From positions 1,731,501-1,795,500 of the forward strand of contig BQUP01000005.1 of assembly GCA_022835595.1 (NCBI GenBank): a stretch of DNA of 64,000 nt, in the 5' to 3' direction. Origin of the DNA: Cystobasidium ongulense. Lineage: Eukaryota; Basidiomycota; Cystobasidiomycetes; Cystobasidiales; Cystobasidiaceae. Under the pieces are notes generated by a model. It was not told where the DNA came from. It saw only the letters and a program-made list of their open reading frames with translations, and searched no databases. Positions 36,974-49,487 of this stretch are shown here, one piece after another. Each line of letters starts with the position of its first letter. Positions within the stretch are counted from its first letter, which is position 1. Made by a program: the position numbers and the translations under genes.

Positions 36974-39900
36974 TCAATATTGTTGCCAAGGATGTGTGCT
37001 TGGTATGCTTTGGTTATGAAAGTTGTTAGTTGCTTGGGCTTTCGGAGCAGCGTATAGGCGCGTAGGACCTGGTGCTTGAGGCCCGACCGCATACGCAGGA
37101 TCGTAGTGATAGTGGGGCGGGTAAGTCTTCCGATATGGATCTCTCAGCTGTCTCACATGTCGTCAGTGTCGTGTCTTGCGTATAATGCAGCGGGAATGCG
37201 ACTCACCCCCATACGTTCAAGATCGTACATCGCCTCATCATGGTCCAAGCCAGCAGCTCCTCTCTTCCGCTTCTTTTGCATATTTTCAGCAACTTCATAT
37301 TCAAGCGAGTATTCACGACCATACGTGAGGGGATTCTTCTTCTCATAGAACATATAAGGCGGCGGTGCGTGCATGCGCAAGATGGTAGCAAGTTCTTCAT
37401 TCCTTGGCCTTTCAATAGCTCGCTTCTCCCGATCTAATCGTCTTCGTTTTTGGTTCATGTCGTCGACCATGTCTCGGATGAGATCATGCCGCCGCCGCAT
37501 CCACTGTGACCAGCAATATCGCACGTCTGACTCGGCTCGCCTCAAATTCGCTTCTTCGGCAACCTTGTAATTCTTTTTGGTGAGTTCAAGTCTCGCCGTC
37601 CTCCGATGCTCGACCAGGTGCATTAGATGTATATGTTCGGGATGTACGTCTGAAGAGTAGATCTGTCAGAACAGCTCGCATGATCCAGTAAGCTTCCTTT
37701 AGCCAGGCTTACCGTTTTCGATCTGCCACCGCTCTTTCGCCACTTCCTCCATCTTCTCGAGGTACATTTTGTCTCTCAGTTGAGCAAACTCAATTTCGAT
37801 CTTGGTCAAAGCTTCAATGGCTTCTTGTCGTTTCTTCGCAGCCCCTGCATCACCTGATTGGGATGGTCAGAGTTGATCAGACCATTAGAACAATATAACA
37901 CTCGTTCATTGCAAACCTGACCGGCTCACCTTCATCATGATCGCTACCTGCACCTGTTTCGTGCCCAGGCGACCCATCTCTGTCTTGCCCATCCTCGGCC
38001 GCACTCGTCAGCACATCGTCATCATCAGCNNNNNNNNNNTGGTGTGGAAGGCGCCGTCTCATCTTCTGATGTAGCTGTCTCTCGTGATGAAGGCATGCCA
38101 GCTTGCGCAGCGGTAGTGGAGACAGAGAGTCGAGGAATAGTAGATGTCGAAGCTGAAGCGGCTGCTGCCTGAGCTCGAGCTTGAGCTTGCTCCGTAGCTC
38201 GTAGTAGGATTGGGACATCATCAGATGCGCCTGACATCCCAACAGCTCGGTCTAAACCAACGGCGGACAGTGCCGCTTGAGCAGCAACGCTGCCTGGCAA
38301 CGACATAGCACTGCCGCTCATGAAGCTACCTTCGCCATGTTCCGTTTTCCCGTTAACGTCGGTGACTGTAATTTGAGCACTCTTGCCAATGCGAGCTTCT
38401 TTGTCTTTGCGCGGCGTAGGGTCAGAGTCCGAGTTCTCCTCTGACATGCGTGCCTGACTATCAACGTCGATTCCGTCTTCATCGTCTTCTGTCTCCATTC
38501 GGGCAGCTGAGGAGTTTTGCCTTAGAGCAGCAGCAGCAGCCCGTCCAGCGGCACCTCGCTTGATGCTACCACCGCGTTTCTTGCCTGATGAATGCGCTCC
38601 TCCAGTGCTTGAAGCTGAGTTAGGCGCTTTGCCAGTATTTCTACTTGATGGTGAAAGAGGTGGCTTCAATGCGGACGAAGGTAACGAAGCAGATCCATCC
38701 CTTGCCCCCGAACCTGGTATCGTCCTCCGAGCGGCGTTCTTTGCCGTGCCAGAGTGGATCTGCCCTCGACGCCTTGCGGAGGTGTGCTGTTGCTGCTGAG
38801 ACCGTGACTTGGAGCCGCTTGGGTCCATATAATCCCCATCATCGCTGTCATCGAGGGCACGTGCTGCTTTAGCTAGCTCTGCTGCTTCGTCGGCCATCAT
38901 GTCTTGTTCCAGTTGCTCATCCGGGTCTAGACCTTCAGCATCATCCTCGTCTGATTTGTTCGTGAGACCATTCATGCCGTAACCGTCGAGCTGTTCGGTC
39001 TTTGCAGTGAGTGAGATACTGCCAGCATGAGGGGCCGACTTGAGCTCTTCGTCGTCCTCGTTATCTTCAAGAGGCTCTGCTTTTGTACTACCTAGACCAC
39101 CGGTACTCGTCTGAACCTCACTGTCATCTTCCTCGTGAGCGATTCCCTGCGAAGATGTACGAGCTGCAGCTCGCTTAGCTGCTGCTGCAAGAGCATTTTG
39201 TCGCTTTGGTGGTCGGCCTCTTCCGCGACCGTGCTTGCCGGATGAAGAGCCGTTCTCATCATCCTCGTCGTCGTCGTCGTCGTTCTCGTTCTCGTCCTCA
39301 TCGTCGTCATCTTCGTCATCTTCTCCATCATCACCCTCCTCGTCCATGCTTGCACTCTCATCGCCGTTATCGTCATTATCGAATGAATCTTCTCTATCAT
39401 TGTTCCTCGTTGAAGCCGTCTGCTCGATCACCTTGCGCTTGGAGCCAGCAGTGGAAGCATGAGCAGTCCGAGCTGCTCGAGGCGTAGGGCCACCGTCTTC
39501 ATTCCCTTGGCCCTCTTCATCGTCATTGTCTCCATCTTCATCAAAGTGGGCGTCTTCCGCGTCGCTTGTGAGTGCAGACAGATCGCTGCCATCGTCAAAG
39601 GACATGCGGCGAGACTTGGGCGAGTGTGTCGCTGTCAGCTGGGTGGAGCCTGAGGGAACAGTGAGGGTATCTACTTCGATGTATAATCAGCATAGTATCC
39701 CGCCTATAGAGCTGAAATCGCTCGCTCACCTCTTCTGCGCCGTCCATCGCCTGCATTTCCATCTTCGCCGCCGCTCGAGCTGCTCTCGGTCTGCAGGATG
39801 GCTCTTCGCTTGGACGGACCTGCAGTGCGGCCGTGTCGTGCTCGTGCAGCTGAGCTCGTAGGTGGGAGTGGCTCTGTCTCTGCGTCTGACTCGTCGCGCA

Positions 39901-40057
39901 GCTCTGCCGCGTTGTCGGTTTCGTCTTCGTCTTCATCGCCTTCAGACAGGCTCAACTGTGCCTCCTCGTCGCGGTCTTGCTCTTCGGCAGGCGGACTCGA
40001 CGGCAGCGACGAGAGTACGCTCTCGTTGTCGCTATCGCTGTCTGCAGCAGCCGGCAT
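36974..40057 (-). CDS. SDS3-like subunit of a Sin3/Rpd3L deacetylase complex, copy A
   Basis: Nuclear chromatin protein. The N-terminal part is acidic and Ser-rich (long Asp/Glu runs, then GRGRGRPPKRQ, an AT-hook-like core). The C-terminal part holds the Sds3/BRMS1-type domain: KRQEAIEALTKIEIEFAQLRDKMYLEK, NDVHPEHIHLMHLVEHRR, LTKKNYKVAEEANLRRAE, YCWSQWMRRRHDLIRDMVDDMNQKRRRLDREKR. An assembly gap (38030-38039) interrupts it, where copy B has about 162 bases. It ends with a short tail, LRDPYRKTYPPHYHYDPAYAVGP to HPWQQY. Inferred introns lie near 39610-39735, 37868-37925, 37625-37720 and 37145-37204. It is the inverted near-duplicate of the gene at 53970-57635. Sds3 proteins tether Sin3 and the deacetylase; the role here is inferred. 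Confidence 0.82.
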
Positions 40058-40130
40058 CTCGAGGGTCGTTTGCTCCCTCTAGGATTACAGTATGTGATTG
40101 TGCTGACGGAAAGCGCTCTCACGTGTCCGC
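37131..40130. repeat. Left arm of a 3-kb inverted repeat
   Basis: Reverse complement of 53892-57025. Inside the gene the arms differ by only a few percent; the first intron looks identical. Identity falls suddenly at 37131 (right after the shared last-exon start) and more gradually upstream of the start codon, fading near 40130. Confidence 0.9.
38030..38039. other. Assembly gap (10 N) in copy A
   Basis: Ten undetermined bases. By alignment with copy B the true sequence is about 162 bases, encoding an Arg/Gly-rich segment, so the gap length is nominal. Confidence 0.95.
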
Positions 40131-40896
40131 TAGACCTTCCAGGCGAACTGAGACGACTCTGAACTGGAGAATCAGGGACGCAGCGGAGGGACCAGTGTAC
40201 CGACTGTCCGGCAAATAACCAGATGCACTGCAGCAAGGCGTCAAAGCTGTCATTCAGCAACCGGCACTTGTCTGCATGAGCGTGATCGAGACTGGCTACA
40301 TGCTCAAATCCAGGCAAGTGGACGCACAAAAGCAATTCCAGCACAGATCGCGCACTCTTAGTCTGGCCTGTTCTCTGTCTTTCAATTCACTCTCCCTTGG
40401 GCTGTATGGACTCTCTCAGCCGTTTGTGACCGCAATGCGCGCCACTACCATTTAGATAGCGTCTACCCAAGAGTCTGGTACTAGGGCAAGCCCTTGCCTG
40501 ACATTTGACTCGGAAGCTTCGTTCCGGCGAGTGGCCATTCAAGAGCGTCTGTCCTTATTGACACCTGAATCTATTCTACAGAATTAGAAGAGCATGGAAA
40601 GCTACCGAACTGTTATTGATTATCAAACTCACTATGGGTACAGAAGTAAAGTGAAGATCTATTTAAGAATGTCCGATTTTGAATAAAGCCAACGTAGTGA
40701 TATGCTGCACGAAGCCGGCATTAAGTCTCTGCTCAATACTACGAGGATAATCTAAGGCTAAGAGGCTTGTTCGATGTTGTTCGTATCAAGTAAACAATAG
40801 ACCAGTCCAAGGTTCACCGGAGAAGCAGACTAGGAGACCTCAATATTTGAAAAGACGAAAAGAAAGGAAAGGAAATTGCGGATCGAATCCAGCATT
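40131..40896. other. Intergenic region outside the left arm
   Basis: Spacer of 766 bases between the left repeat arm and the 3' end of the CSC1-like gene; it presumably holds promoter sequence of copy A. No similarity to the region upstream of copy B was apparent by eye. Confidence 0.45.
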
Positions 40897-43800
40897 CTAT
40901 CGACCGCTGTAGCCACTATATCCACCGTTGTTGTACCTTCCTAAGCTTTGTTGACTTGAGCTGGACGGCTGCTGTCTGTGACCGTACCCTTGCTGCTGGT
41001 CATACTGAGATTGCGGGTGGTTTTGACCCGCATACGCTGATCCTCCATACGAAGGCGGCGAGTATCTATTCGGGTATTGCCGTGATGGTGAGGAATTTCG
41101 TGATTGTGTAGCAGGTGGGTAGGCATATGAGTTTGGATAAGAGGGTACAGGTGTGCCGTAGACTCCTCCATGCGGAGGAGCCGCTCCAGGCGGTAATGAC
41201 ACGTTTGTTGCATTGTTCAGAGTGGGATTACTATACCTTCTGTCGTACCCATAGTGGTCCGTGTCCGGATCTTCATATGGCTCGTAAGGAGCTGGGTTCA
41301 TGACTTGGCCATAGGCGTTGTGACCCGCCTGCCGAGGTAGAGGAGACAAATAAGGGCCAGGCGATCCTGCACCTCTGCCGGCATGGTTGCTTCGTGCCTG
41401 TCCACCATAAAGTAAGTTTTCCCTTGATTCGCCGGGTTGACCAATCTGTGGAAGGAGCATATCTGACGTAGCATTGGTGTTCATTCTTGAAAGTTCATAT
41501 GATCCAGGTGATCCAGGTCGGCTTCCGCCCATACCGCCAGGTCCATTAGCGAGGTAATCCCTCTTTGCAGCCTCGAAGTAATCTGATTGAGGTCCACGGT
41601 ACATAGGTGTATCGCCAGTAACAGCTGTCGATTGTGAACCTGTTTCCCAAGCATCTTGCTCTCGCAAGTATGCCTCTCGACTTTGTGGCAGATCGTCTTC
41701 ATCAATCGCCTTGAAGTTCAAGCCACCAGTAGAAGCATCGATACCGCTGAATGCGACTTTCTGCCTTTCGTCGTAAACCTCCACGTGCTCGTCTTCGGCA
41801 AGCCGCCCGGAGTAGATTTGTCGGAGAAGGTGTTGAGACTTTTTATGGATCATAGGAGTGAACAGCTCGGCATCTAATCAATTATAAATTGTCAGTCAAT
41901 GTATCTTCCGAGCCGGGCAGGTAACATAAACTTACGGAGAGCAGTGTTGCCGAAACGCTTGTGTAAGCGGTTCTTTCTGACGTCGGAGTGATGAACCACA
42001 GCGTCGTTTACCTCCTGGTCAGAAGGCATGTACCAATCGAATCGCTCATCAAATGTGCGGGATAAGACTATTTTGAAAATAATGATAAGCACCACTGGCG
42101 GCGCACAGGTAACACTTCGGACCCAGCCTTGTTGCAAGCCGATTGTCAGGGTAAGAATAGCTGCAGGATGGGAAAGCATCAGCATTTTTACTGCAAGGTT
42201 GAAGGTTGACTGCACTGCTTTACACACCTTGCTGAAAGACCAAGCATATAAGCATCCTGTTGATAGCTACTCTCCACATGCGGCCTCCGGACTCGTGTCC
42301 AGTAACAGCAACATACAGTAGCTGTTGTTTGTAGATCATCGAAGAAGCGAAGAACGCGAAGGCAGCCAAGAGAGGAACCAATGGTGCCAGAGGGGCATAT
42401 ACAAATGCTACTGCAACAATAAGCAGATTATTGGCGATCTAGAGGTTTCGAAAGGAGTCAATCAAACGGTGGGTATTCAGCTTCCGACCTTGCGCAGCCG
42501 TCAAGATCCGGACTGTTTGGACTCACATAAACTGCATAATCGAATTTGGGAGGCTTCGTCCACTCTCGAATTTCTCGAGGAGTTCGGCCAAAGAGTCTCG
42601 CTTTCGCCCAGACGATTATGAGGTTTATGACTTGTGCGAGATCGAAAACTGCAGCCCATAGTCGAAGTGGAAGCCAGGTGAGCCAGTAGTTCGATTGACT
42701 GAGGTATGTGTTCTGAATGCGCGCGGGAAGCTTGTTGACTTCTTGCAAGATAATGCGGAGTGGTTGTCCACCTTTGCCGAACCTGAGTCATCAAAGTTAG
42801 TCAGTTGGGACAAGAAGGTAAGTACGCTGGCAGAGAGATCGTCTTACTCGATGACAAGCTCGGTGATAAGATTGAACACCACACCGAGAAGAGAGAAGAT
42901 GATCAATTGCGTAATGATGAGGAACGCCCAGTATTTCGCCAAGACGGATCTATCGACCTGGGTCTTGGTAACGAGGCCACGTTTGCGCATGAGTTTCCTC
43001 ATGATGAAGGGAAGTAGCAGCTGCAGTAAGGCTGAAAGAATCGGAGGAGCTATACCAACGAAAGCTGAGAACGACCATTCTGATTTGACCGACCAAGTAT
43101 TGAGGAAGCCAACGTATTGAGTGATGGCTGCCAGATTAGCGAGGAAGGACACAGCGACCAGAGGAATGGTATATAGTCCACATAAAGCGACGAGTAATAT
43201 AGCAATGACAGTCTTCTTCCAGAACTTGCTTTCGTGTGATTTTGACAGATTCCTCCAGATGATGTCCGAGGGTAGGGGAGCCATTGAAAACTCGCACCCT
43301 TTGATTCGCTTAGCTTGTAGTCTCTTGCCGACTACATGAGCGTAAGGAACTGCGGCGAAGCTTGCAAATCCATATGGTTCAGACTTCTTGTCTGTGATAG
43401 TATCACGATGTTGCTGAACCATCTCTTCCAGCCTCTTGATCTTAGCTGTCATGTAGTCGATAGCATCGACTTTCTTGCCCCCCATGCCGAGAAATCCTCC
43501 AACTGTTTTGGTAGGGCGCTTTGCTCCTAGTTGACCTCCTTTAGTATATGTAGTGAGGATTTGTTCGAGCTCTCGTACTGCATCGTTGTGAGACTCAACC
43601 AACTCCGGCAGCTGTCCGACTCGTCTGCCAATGTGAACAGCTGTCGTAGGGTAGGGTATGGCTAAGCCGGACAGCAAGCCCTGCAATCCCTCGTCGGTTT
43701 GATATTGGCGTTGAACGCCGGTAATCATCAGACTGCGCGCATGTAAACTGTTCTGATATTCGGCGCTTCGAAAGAAGGCGTGCTTGAGATCGACAACGCG

Positions 43801-45014
43801 TTTGTAGCTGAAGTCAGGCACGAAAGTAAGTAAGTGAACCCAAAGCCAACGACGAAGCAGGGGGGAGGGACCTACTTGACCCAGATGAACCAAAAGGCAA
43901 TGAAACATATGAGGTATGACATGGCCACGTGTGCCCACAAGAAAGTACCACGAACATTCGAAATTGTCAACGTGGAGAGGAAATTGCGTTGTGCGACAGG
44001 AACCTTGTTGAGGTTGTATATGATGTTGAGAGGTCTGCAAGTCAAAGAATAAGCGATACTAAGCTCACTTCTTGACTGAAGAAGACCAGAATTGGGTGAC
44101 CTACATAAGAACTGCGCAAGTAAGTACGGCGACTGAAGTGAAGCTAAAGACATCGTTCGCTAAATCAGTTGACTGGGCGCGGTAAAAGCGAGGTGTTCAG
44201 CAAGCTTACAGCCATCGGCACCTGTAACATCAGATCCACGATTAGCGTAATGCAAATGGCAGGATATAATAGAGTTTAACTCACATCCTCAAGAAGCGCA
44301 GGAATATGACTGCGTCTAGCCCCATCTCTACAAGCATTTGAGGCTCTTTCATAGTTATAAGTGGACGGACCCTAGGAATGCCAGACCAGGGTACGTTAGT
44401 CTCAGTACCTATCATAGATATACCGAGGCTGAAAGCGAGCCACATCCACAACTCACCATGAAAATAGCCCATCGTCTACTTTAGGAGGTTGCTTCTCCGG
44501 GGTTGAATATTTTGTCTTGGGAGCGTAGATGAGCTGTAACGTTCGCATTCGAATGTAACAACCGCGTGAATCGCGTCAGTATGGTTGCTGCAAGGCAGGA
44601 CGATTACAACGCTGAAGCTGCATGGCGTACCGTGTTTTTAGGTCTCAGAATGCTGAAAGCCATGACTGTGAGGAGGGAGAGGGCGGCCACTGGATAGAAA
44701 GGAATGACAGTGACTCGTATGGTCAGCTCGGTACTGTTATATGTGGGTTCCCTGCCATCCTGCTGTTGGAAGCTGCCACTGCGCTGCATGGAAGCAGGAC
44801 AACGTGACACCTTCCAAACAGTCTGGCGGAGCGGGGTCTAGAGTACGCACTGAGTCCCAATTGGATGCCGACGGACTGCAGTATAGAGTGGTCAGCATGT
44901 ATACACGCTTTGAGGCATAACTGCACCCACCTTGGGAGCGACATCTCCCAGCTTTTTCTCGTATTGTTCGAGGAGATCATTGACTGCGTCTGCAGCGTCG
45001 TTGCCAGACGACAT
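40897..45014 (-). CDS. CSC1/TMEM63-family stress-gated cation channel
   Basis: Multi-pass plasma-membrane protein of the RSN1/CSC1 (DUF221) family, known as osmosensitive calcium-permeable channels. From the start (45014, MSSGNDAADAVNDLLEQYEKKLG) come an early helix (FYPVAALSLLTVMAFSILRPKN), the family segment around KEPQMLVEMGLDAVIFLRFLRM, the cytosolic domain (ARSLMITGVQRQYQTDEGLQGLL, then GYGFASFAAVPYAH-type sequence), NLSKSHESKFWKKTVIAILLVALCGLYTIPL, and the seven-helix pore region with GIAPPILSALLQLLLPFIMRKL and KYWAFLIITQLIIFSLLG. Many short introns are present. After the last helix a hydrophilic region (LAEDEHVEVYDERQKVAF) leads to a tail of about 230 residues rich in Tyr, Gly, Pro, Gln and Asn, ending GGYSGYSGR. 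Confidence 0.9.
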
Positions 45015-46426
45015 GCTGGGGTACCGCGAGAAGGCGGTCGAGCTGCTCCAGAGCAGGTGAGGGTACTGATGCTGTTCTGCTGGCCTGCAGACCTGTCCTT
45101 CCGGCCTCTCACCAATGCAGTCGTGCCTTGTTGATGCGCTTGATGGGTGTGCGACAATGCAAATCGCTCGCCGAGATGGGCTGAATTGGGATGGCGGCTG
45201 TGCGGAGGGTATGCGATGATGTGACGTGAGAAGGTGCAGTGTGTGGTGTCGAGACTGTTGCTGTTGTAGCTGCTGTGGTTCACCAATGCTTGTTGCTTGC
45301 TGCTTGTCTTGTTGTGTCTTCCGTTACGGCTACAGCAAGGCTCGACGCGTGAAGAGCCAGTTGCGGTGCGAGTGTGCTTGAACCAGCAAGCAGCAGGAAA
45401 ATCGTGGTTGTGTATGCGAAGATGTGATGTGGTACTGTATGAAGATGTATGCAGTCGAGTTGAAGGCCTCGAAAGCTGCCTCTGCATCCGACAACCTCGC
45501 CTTGTCGCGGTGACAAAAGAAATCCGGCCTCGTGGTTGATTGAGGGACTTGAACAGAAAAATAATGACATGGCTTGCATTCACGGGGATCCGCTGCACAC
45601 TGACATTGGGCAAGGCTGACGACTCAGTCAACACCGTAGAACACCCCTCTGCTGGTCCTCGCTGTCTCTGCCCTTTAACTCGCCCAAGCTGGCTCGCTCA
45701 TGCAAGAATTTAAAGCTGCAATCAGGTGCCCCATCATGCGGTGGCGACGAATGGCCGCGAGTCAACGAGACTCGAGCAAGCACCACCCTTCTTCAGCGGA
45801 CATACCTCACTCTAGTGCTGCGACGAGTGAAAGCTAGCGCTGTCCGAGAGGTCTGGACGATATGCGAACCGGAAGGCTCTGACCTATCTCTCAACCAGAA
45901 CTTATGCAAGGCATCGAAGCTCTGTATGGTATGCGCATGTACTGGCATAGTCTACAAGGACGAAAGGAAGAAGCGCAAGACTTCCGGTGGAACTTCATTA
46001 TGCAGCCATTACACTTCTGCGCCCGTTCAGACTGCGATATGTCAAATGCTCAACGCTGGAGAGATGATAATTCGACCGCGCCCACCTTCCTGAAAAGCAA
46101 CCGGTGCTGTATACTCTTGGAACTCGCTTCCTAATAATCATTTGAATTAACTGCTGACTGGGCAGCACTGCATTTTCCCTATTCCTCCTCTCCGCACTGT
46201 AGAAGGGAAGCAATTTTTTAGGAATGTCCACTGTCGTATCCGTATCCGTGGAAGGCGTCAATACGCTGACTGATTGGAAGAGCTATGCCTTCCACACTTA
46301 CCTTCCAAAATTGGGGTATAAAAAGCGGCTTCGTCTCAGGCTTGCTCTTGTCTTTCTACTTTTTCAACTAATTAACACTACAAACCCGAACATAGTGTCT
46401 TCCCTTTTATCTATTTATTAGTACAC
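45015..46426. other. Long gene-poor stretch upstream of the CSC1-like gene
   Basis: About 1.4 kb. The part next to 45014 is the leader of the CSC1-like gene; it keeps a low-complexity frame open on the minus strand, which I do not believe is a gene. 45815-46420 has short open frames on the plus strand without recognisable domains; they could be 5' remnants of the ubiquitin-protease-like gene, whose catalytic Cys box I could not find. Confidence 0.4.
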
Positions 46427-46529
46427 GTGACTCAGAAAAGGACATACCATAGCACAGCGCAACACATACGGCGTGCACAAGTACCACTAGCTACCAATTT
46501 GAGGCTGTCCTCGGGCCCGTTCGTCGATC

Positions 46530-47879
46530 TCTGGAGCCTCTCAGCTGGAAGTTGCGACCGGTCAGCAAGGCGATGGTACGGAAGCGGAAACATACATGTA
46601 CGATTCCATCATGGAATTGCTCGGATTGAATCGCCCAACGCTGCAACGCCAAAGATCATACACACAGGAAGCAGTATTCCTCGATTCATTAGGCCAAGAC
46701 CATCGACTAGTTAGCGACGTGGTGATGAGCAGCTTCAGGAGATGCTCGGCTGAAGGATGTCCTGGAAGGAAACTACAATACGACTCGCTACACTCTTACA
46801 GCCTTCCTTTGCCGACCACGACATCTTCATCAAGTCTGAGCGAGCTCATTGCCAGCATAGCTGCCCCTGAGACTGTACAAGAAGCATGTGAACTTTGCCA
46901 CGTACAGAACGCAGATCACACCGGAGTTGACAATTTTTCGCGATTACCGGAAATTCTGCGCCTCTCCATCAAGCGCTTCCACAATGCGAACATGTCAAGT
47001 TGATGAGCAAAGTAACTGTCCCTTCCATTCTTGACGTCACTTCTGTGAGAACAGCACATCTTCTTCCAGATGCTGCAGAATATGTTGTTCAAGGAGTAAG
47101 CTGTCATCTCGGGGACTCCAGGACTTCTGGGCATTACAACACCTACACAAGAAATCCAAATGGATGGTATTATTACAGTGATGTGAGTCTTTGGCCGTCC
47201 TCTTCAGATTTCCCGAGGAAAAAGCTTATTCGCAAATGTGCAGGCCGCTTGTTCTGGACCTGTTCATAACCCAAAAATTGATCCTGCTTCCGTCGTTTCG
47301 ATGATTCTTGTACGCAAAGACAAGCTTAGCTATGGCAACTCCGTCAACCAAGAAATGCTCACAACGGAGGGAGGGCCGAACGTTTCATACGCCTCGAAAT
47401 CTTATCCTGGTGCAGCCGCTGAAATGGAGGATCGCGCATCGGCTGATCTTAGCGGCGCGTCGGGGCTTTCCTACCAACCTCCTGCATACTCTCCTGTCCT
47501 ACCGCCCGACAGGCTAATCCGAAGCACCAGCGCGCGGCGTGAGGTGAATAACGGAGAAGACGAATGTGACGCACACTCTATTCTCGAAGACTCCTCCGAT
47601 GTTCAGCTTATCCAGTACCTCGCTTTGCCTACCCTTGACAGTCTTTCTCAGTCTGTAGCAAAAGCTTTACGAAAGCATCCCAGGTCTCGTGATCTTCTAG
47701 AAGCTTTGGATTCGCTGCAACGATGCAACCGTTCTTCACCGCTACCGGAGCATCCTCTATGCCAGACGCGTATGCAGGATAAGTGGGATAGCTCTACCCG
47801 CTCTATTTTCGCGATGGCTAGAAAGCGGATGGTAGGCGAAAGAGGTCGAATCTATGCGAAGCGGCCCTCCTCCACATGA
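46530..47879 (+). pseudogene. Ubiquitin-specific-protease-like gene, apparently decayed
   Basis: Parts of a USP deubiquitinase fold are visible in order. QQGDGTEAETYMYDSIMELLGL sits where USPs have their QQDAHEF helix. CELCHV and a Cys pair (CSAEGC) follow, then RLPEILRLSIKRFHN, the beta strand before the His box. The His box is YVVQGVSCHLGDSRTSGHYNTYTRN with GWYYYSD, and after a good intron (47181-47249) the closing strand is VVSMILVRKDK. The piece up to RFHNANMS and the piece from KLMSKVTVPS lie in different frames with no intron signal between them, so one frame break is present. No Cys box (GNTCY-like) was found upstream. An acidic, Ser-rich tail ends at 47879. It may be a pseudogene or carry a sequencing error. 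Confidence 0.55.
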
Positions 47880-48049
47880 ATTGGAGGCCGACAGAAGATG
47901 CTAAGAAGGGCAAAGATCCCATACTATGGCGACGCTCCTCTCCTTGCTCGCAAGACCGTACACTTTTCGCCCTGAATCTTGGTCTGGAGCTTTAAAGCCC
48001 TCAGGACAACTCTTTCTCACAGAGATCCAATTGGATACAGACGATTTTA

Positions 48050-48774
48050 GCACATTGAGACAACGACTGAGCGTCCGGGCGAGCTGAACTACTATACTCG
48101 CTTCTACTGCTTCGCGGATGCCAAAGAAGCTAGACAAGTGCTTGAAGAATTTGCAGTGAAACATCCTAATCAATCTACTTGGGTACAGCACGTTTCGGAA
48201 ACATGTCCTTCGACGGGATCAATGGCTTTACACTACCATGGTATAGCTATGAGGAGACCTCCATTTGAACGCCTTCTTTGGCGCCTTGTTTCAAACTGGG
48301 AAGGTCGCTGGAGGAAACTCTCACATTTTAGCAATAGCACCTATTGCACAAGGCGAGAAGCAATCAATTACTCGGATCCAACAAGCCATAAGTATCGTCG
48401 TTTCCCAGAAAGACATGCAAGCAACCGGTTCTGTGTATTGGACAGGTTGCTGGTTATCGCATACAGACTTTACACGCTTCGCTCAAGAGCAAGTCTTGGC
48501 TGTGATTTGGGACACGTTTTCAGCAAGGGGAACAGGCAGCATCACTATCCTTACTTGCCAATATTACCGCTTAGGTGAGCCATGCCAAGGTTAAGGAGGT
48601 TGCAGATGCACAGCATGCGGTCGAGGGAAGCTCAAGCTTGCCTGTACGCGGCAAGAAGAAGGCGTACTATTGTGCTATTGCGGGTTGCACAGGAAAAATG
48701 TCACGGAAAAGGAACTTGACAGGTAGACATGCCGCAGCGTTGCCCCCGGTTTGGCTAGGATTTCTTCGCAAGTA
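48050..48774 (+). pseudogene. Fragmentary coding remnant with C2H2-like finger
   Basis: Not identified. After an acceptor-like TTTTAG a coding-like stretch reads ELNYYTRFYCFADAKEARQVLEEFAVKHP, then a second frame reads NAFFGALFQTGKVAGGNSHILAIAP and continues to TCQYYRLGEPCQG, and a third frame picks up at KVKEVADAQHAVEGSSSLPVRG and ends in KAYYCAIAGCTGKMSRKRNLTGRH, like a damaged C2H2 finger. Changes of frame without clear introns suggest decay. It could be the far end of the ubiquitin-protease-like gene or a separate element. Confidence 0.4.
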
Positions 48775-49107
48775 GTCCAGGCATCAATGTATATAAAATA
48801 TATACATTTTGGAACGGAGGGTGAAGTCGACGAATATGAGGTCCATTCCTAAGGGCTTCGTTCTTCGGTACAGCGCATGATAGCAAGTCACACTTTGCTT
48901 ATGCCCAAGAGCATACCCATCTATCTCTCTGCCGATGCCAACATGAGTATAGAGTTATAAAGCAGAACATCTCACAGAGACATTGTGGGTGCTTTCACAA
49001 GACCGATATGAACGACTTTCCCAAAAATACTTTCAGAAAGATTTGGCCACCAAAACGTGTAGCTGTAATATCGATATGGTTCACATTGAATATATTATAT
49101 CAAAGAA
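48775..49107. other. AT-rich spacer, nothing recognised
   Basis: Spacer of about 330 bases between the remnant and the tRNA gene. Nothing recognised. Confidence 0.4.
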
Positions 49108-49179
49108 AGCGACTTGGCGCAGTGGAAGCGCGCAGGGCTCATAACCCTGAGGTCCCAGGATCGAGACCTGGAGTCGCTA
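49108..49179 (+). tRNA. Initiator tRNA-Met (CAT)
   Basis: A 72-base cloverleaf: acceptor stem AGCGACT pairing with AGTCGCT, D arm with GCGCAGTGGAAGCGC, anticodon arm CAGGG-CTCATAA-CCCTG (anticodon CAT) and T arm CCAGG-ATCGAGA-CCTGG. The A1-T72 pair, three G-C pairs in the anticodon stem and the ATCGA T-loop in place of TTCGA are the hallmarks of the eukaryotic initiator rather than the elongator. No intron. A T-rich tract beginning near 49199 fits an RNA polymerase III terminator. It starts translation at AUG. Confidence 0.96.
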
Positions 49180-49198
49180 GACATTATTCCATCTTTTG

Positions 49199-49210
49199 CA
49201 TTTTTTTCTT
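49199..49210 (+). terminator. Pol III T-run terminator of the tRNA gene
   Basis: A run of T residues about 20 bases after the tRNA 3' end, typical for RNA polymerase III. Confidence 0.65.
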
Positions 49211-49487
49211 CTTCTTGCTCTGTTAGCTAGTCAAATTTTTACGATATACCAAGCAAGTAGCGGTCATTATGGCTGCGATAGATATGCGACTGTGCACTTC
49301 TGCGCCTGACAAGTTGATTGTATTGCTTGTCTAGGCTTTCGCTTTGGAGTTCTCTATTTTACAAAACCCTGCATAGATTTTGCCACAACAGACGTTATTT
49401 TATTATTGCCTCAATACCTAATACCTAAAGGACAAAGATTCGCAAGTCGTGCAGCACTGCCCCATCCCCAGTTCATCATTGTCAATT

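Noticed and set aside
44723-45634. Open frame of 303 codons on the minus strand
   Set aside because: It overlaps the first exons of the CSC1-like gene in another frame, is rich in Ser/Thr/His/Arg, and shows no domain; it lies mostly in the leader of that gene.
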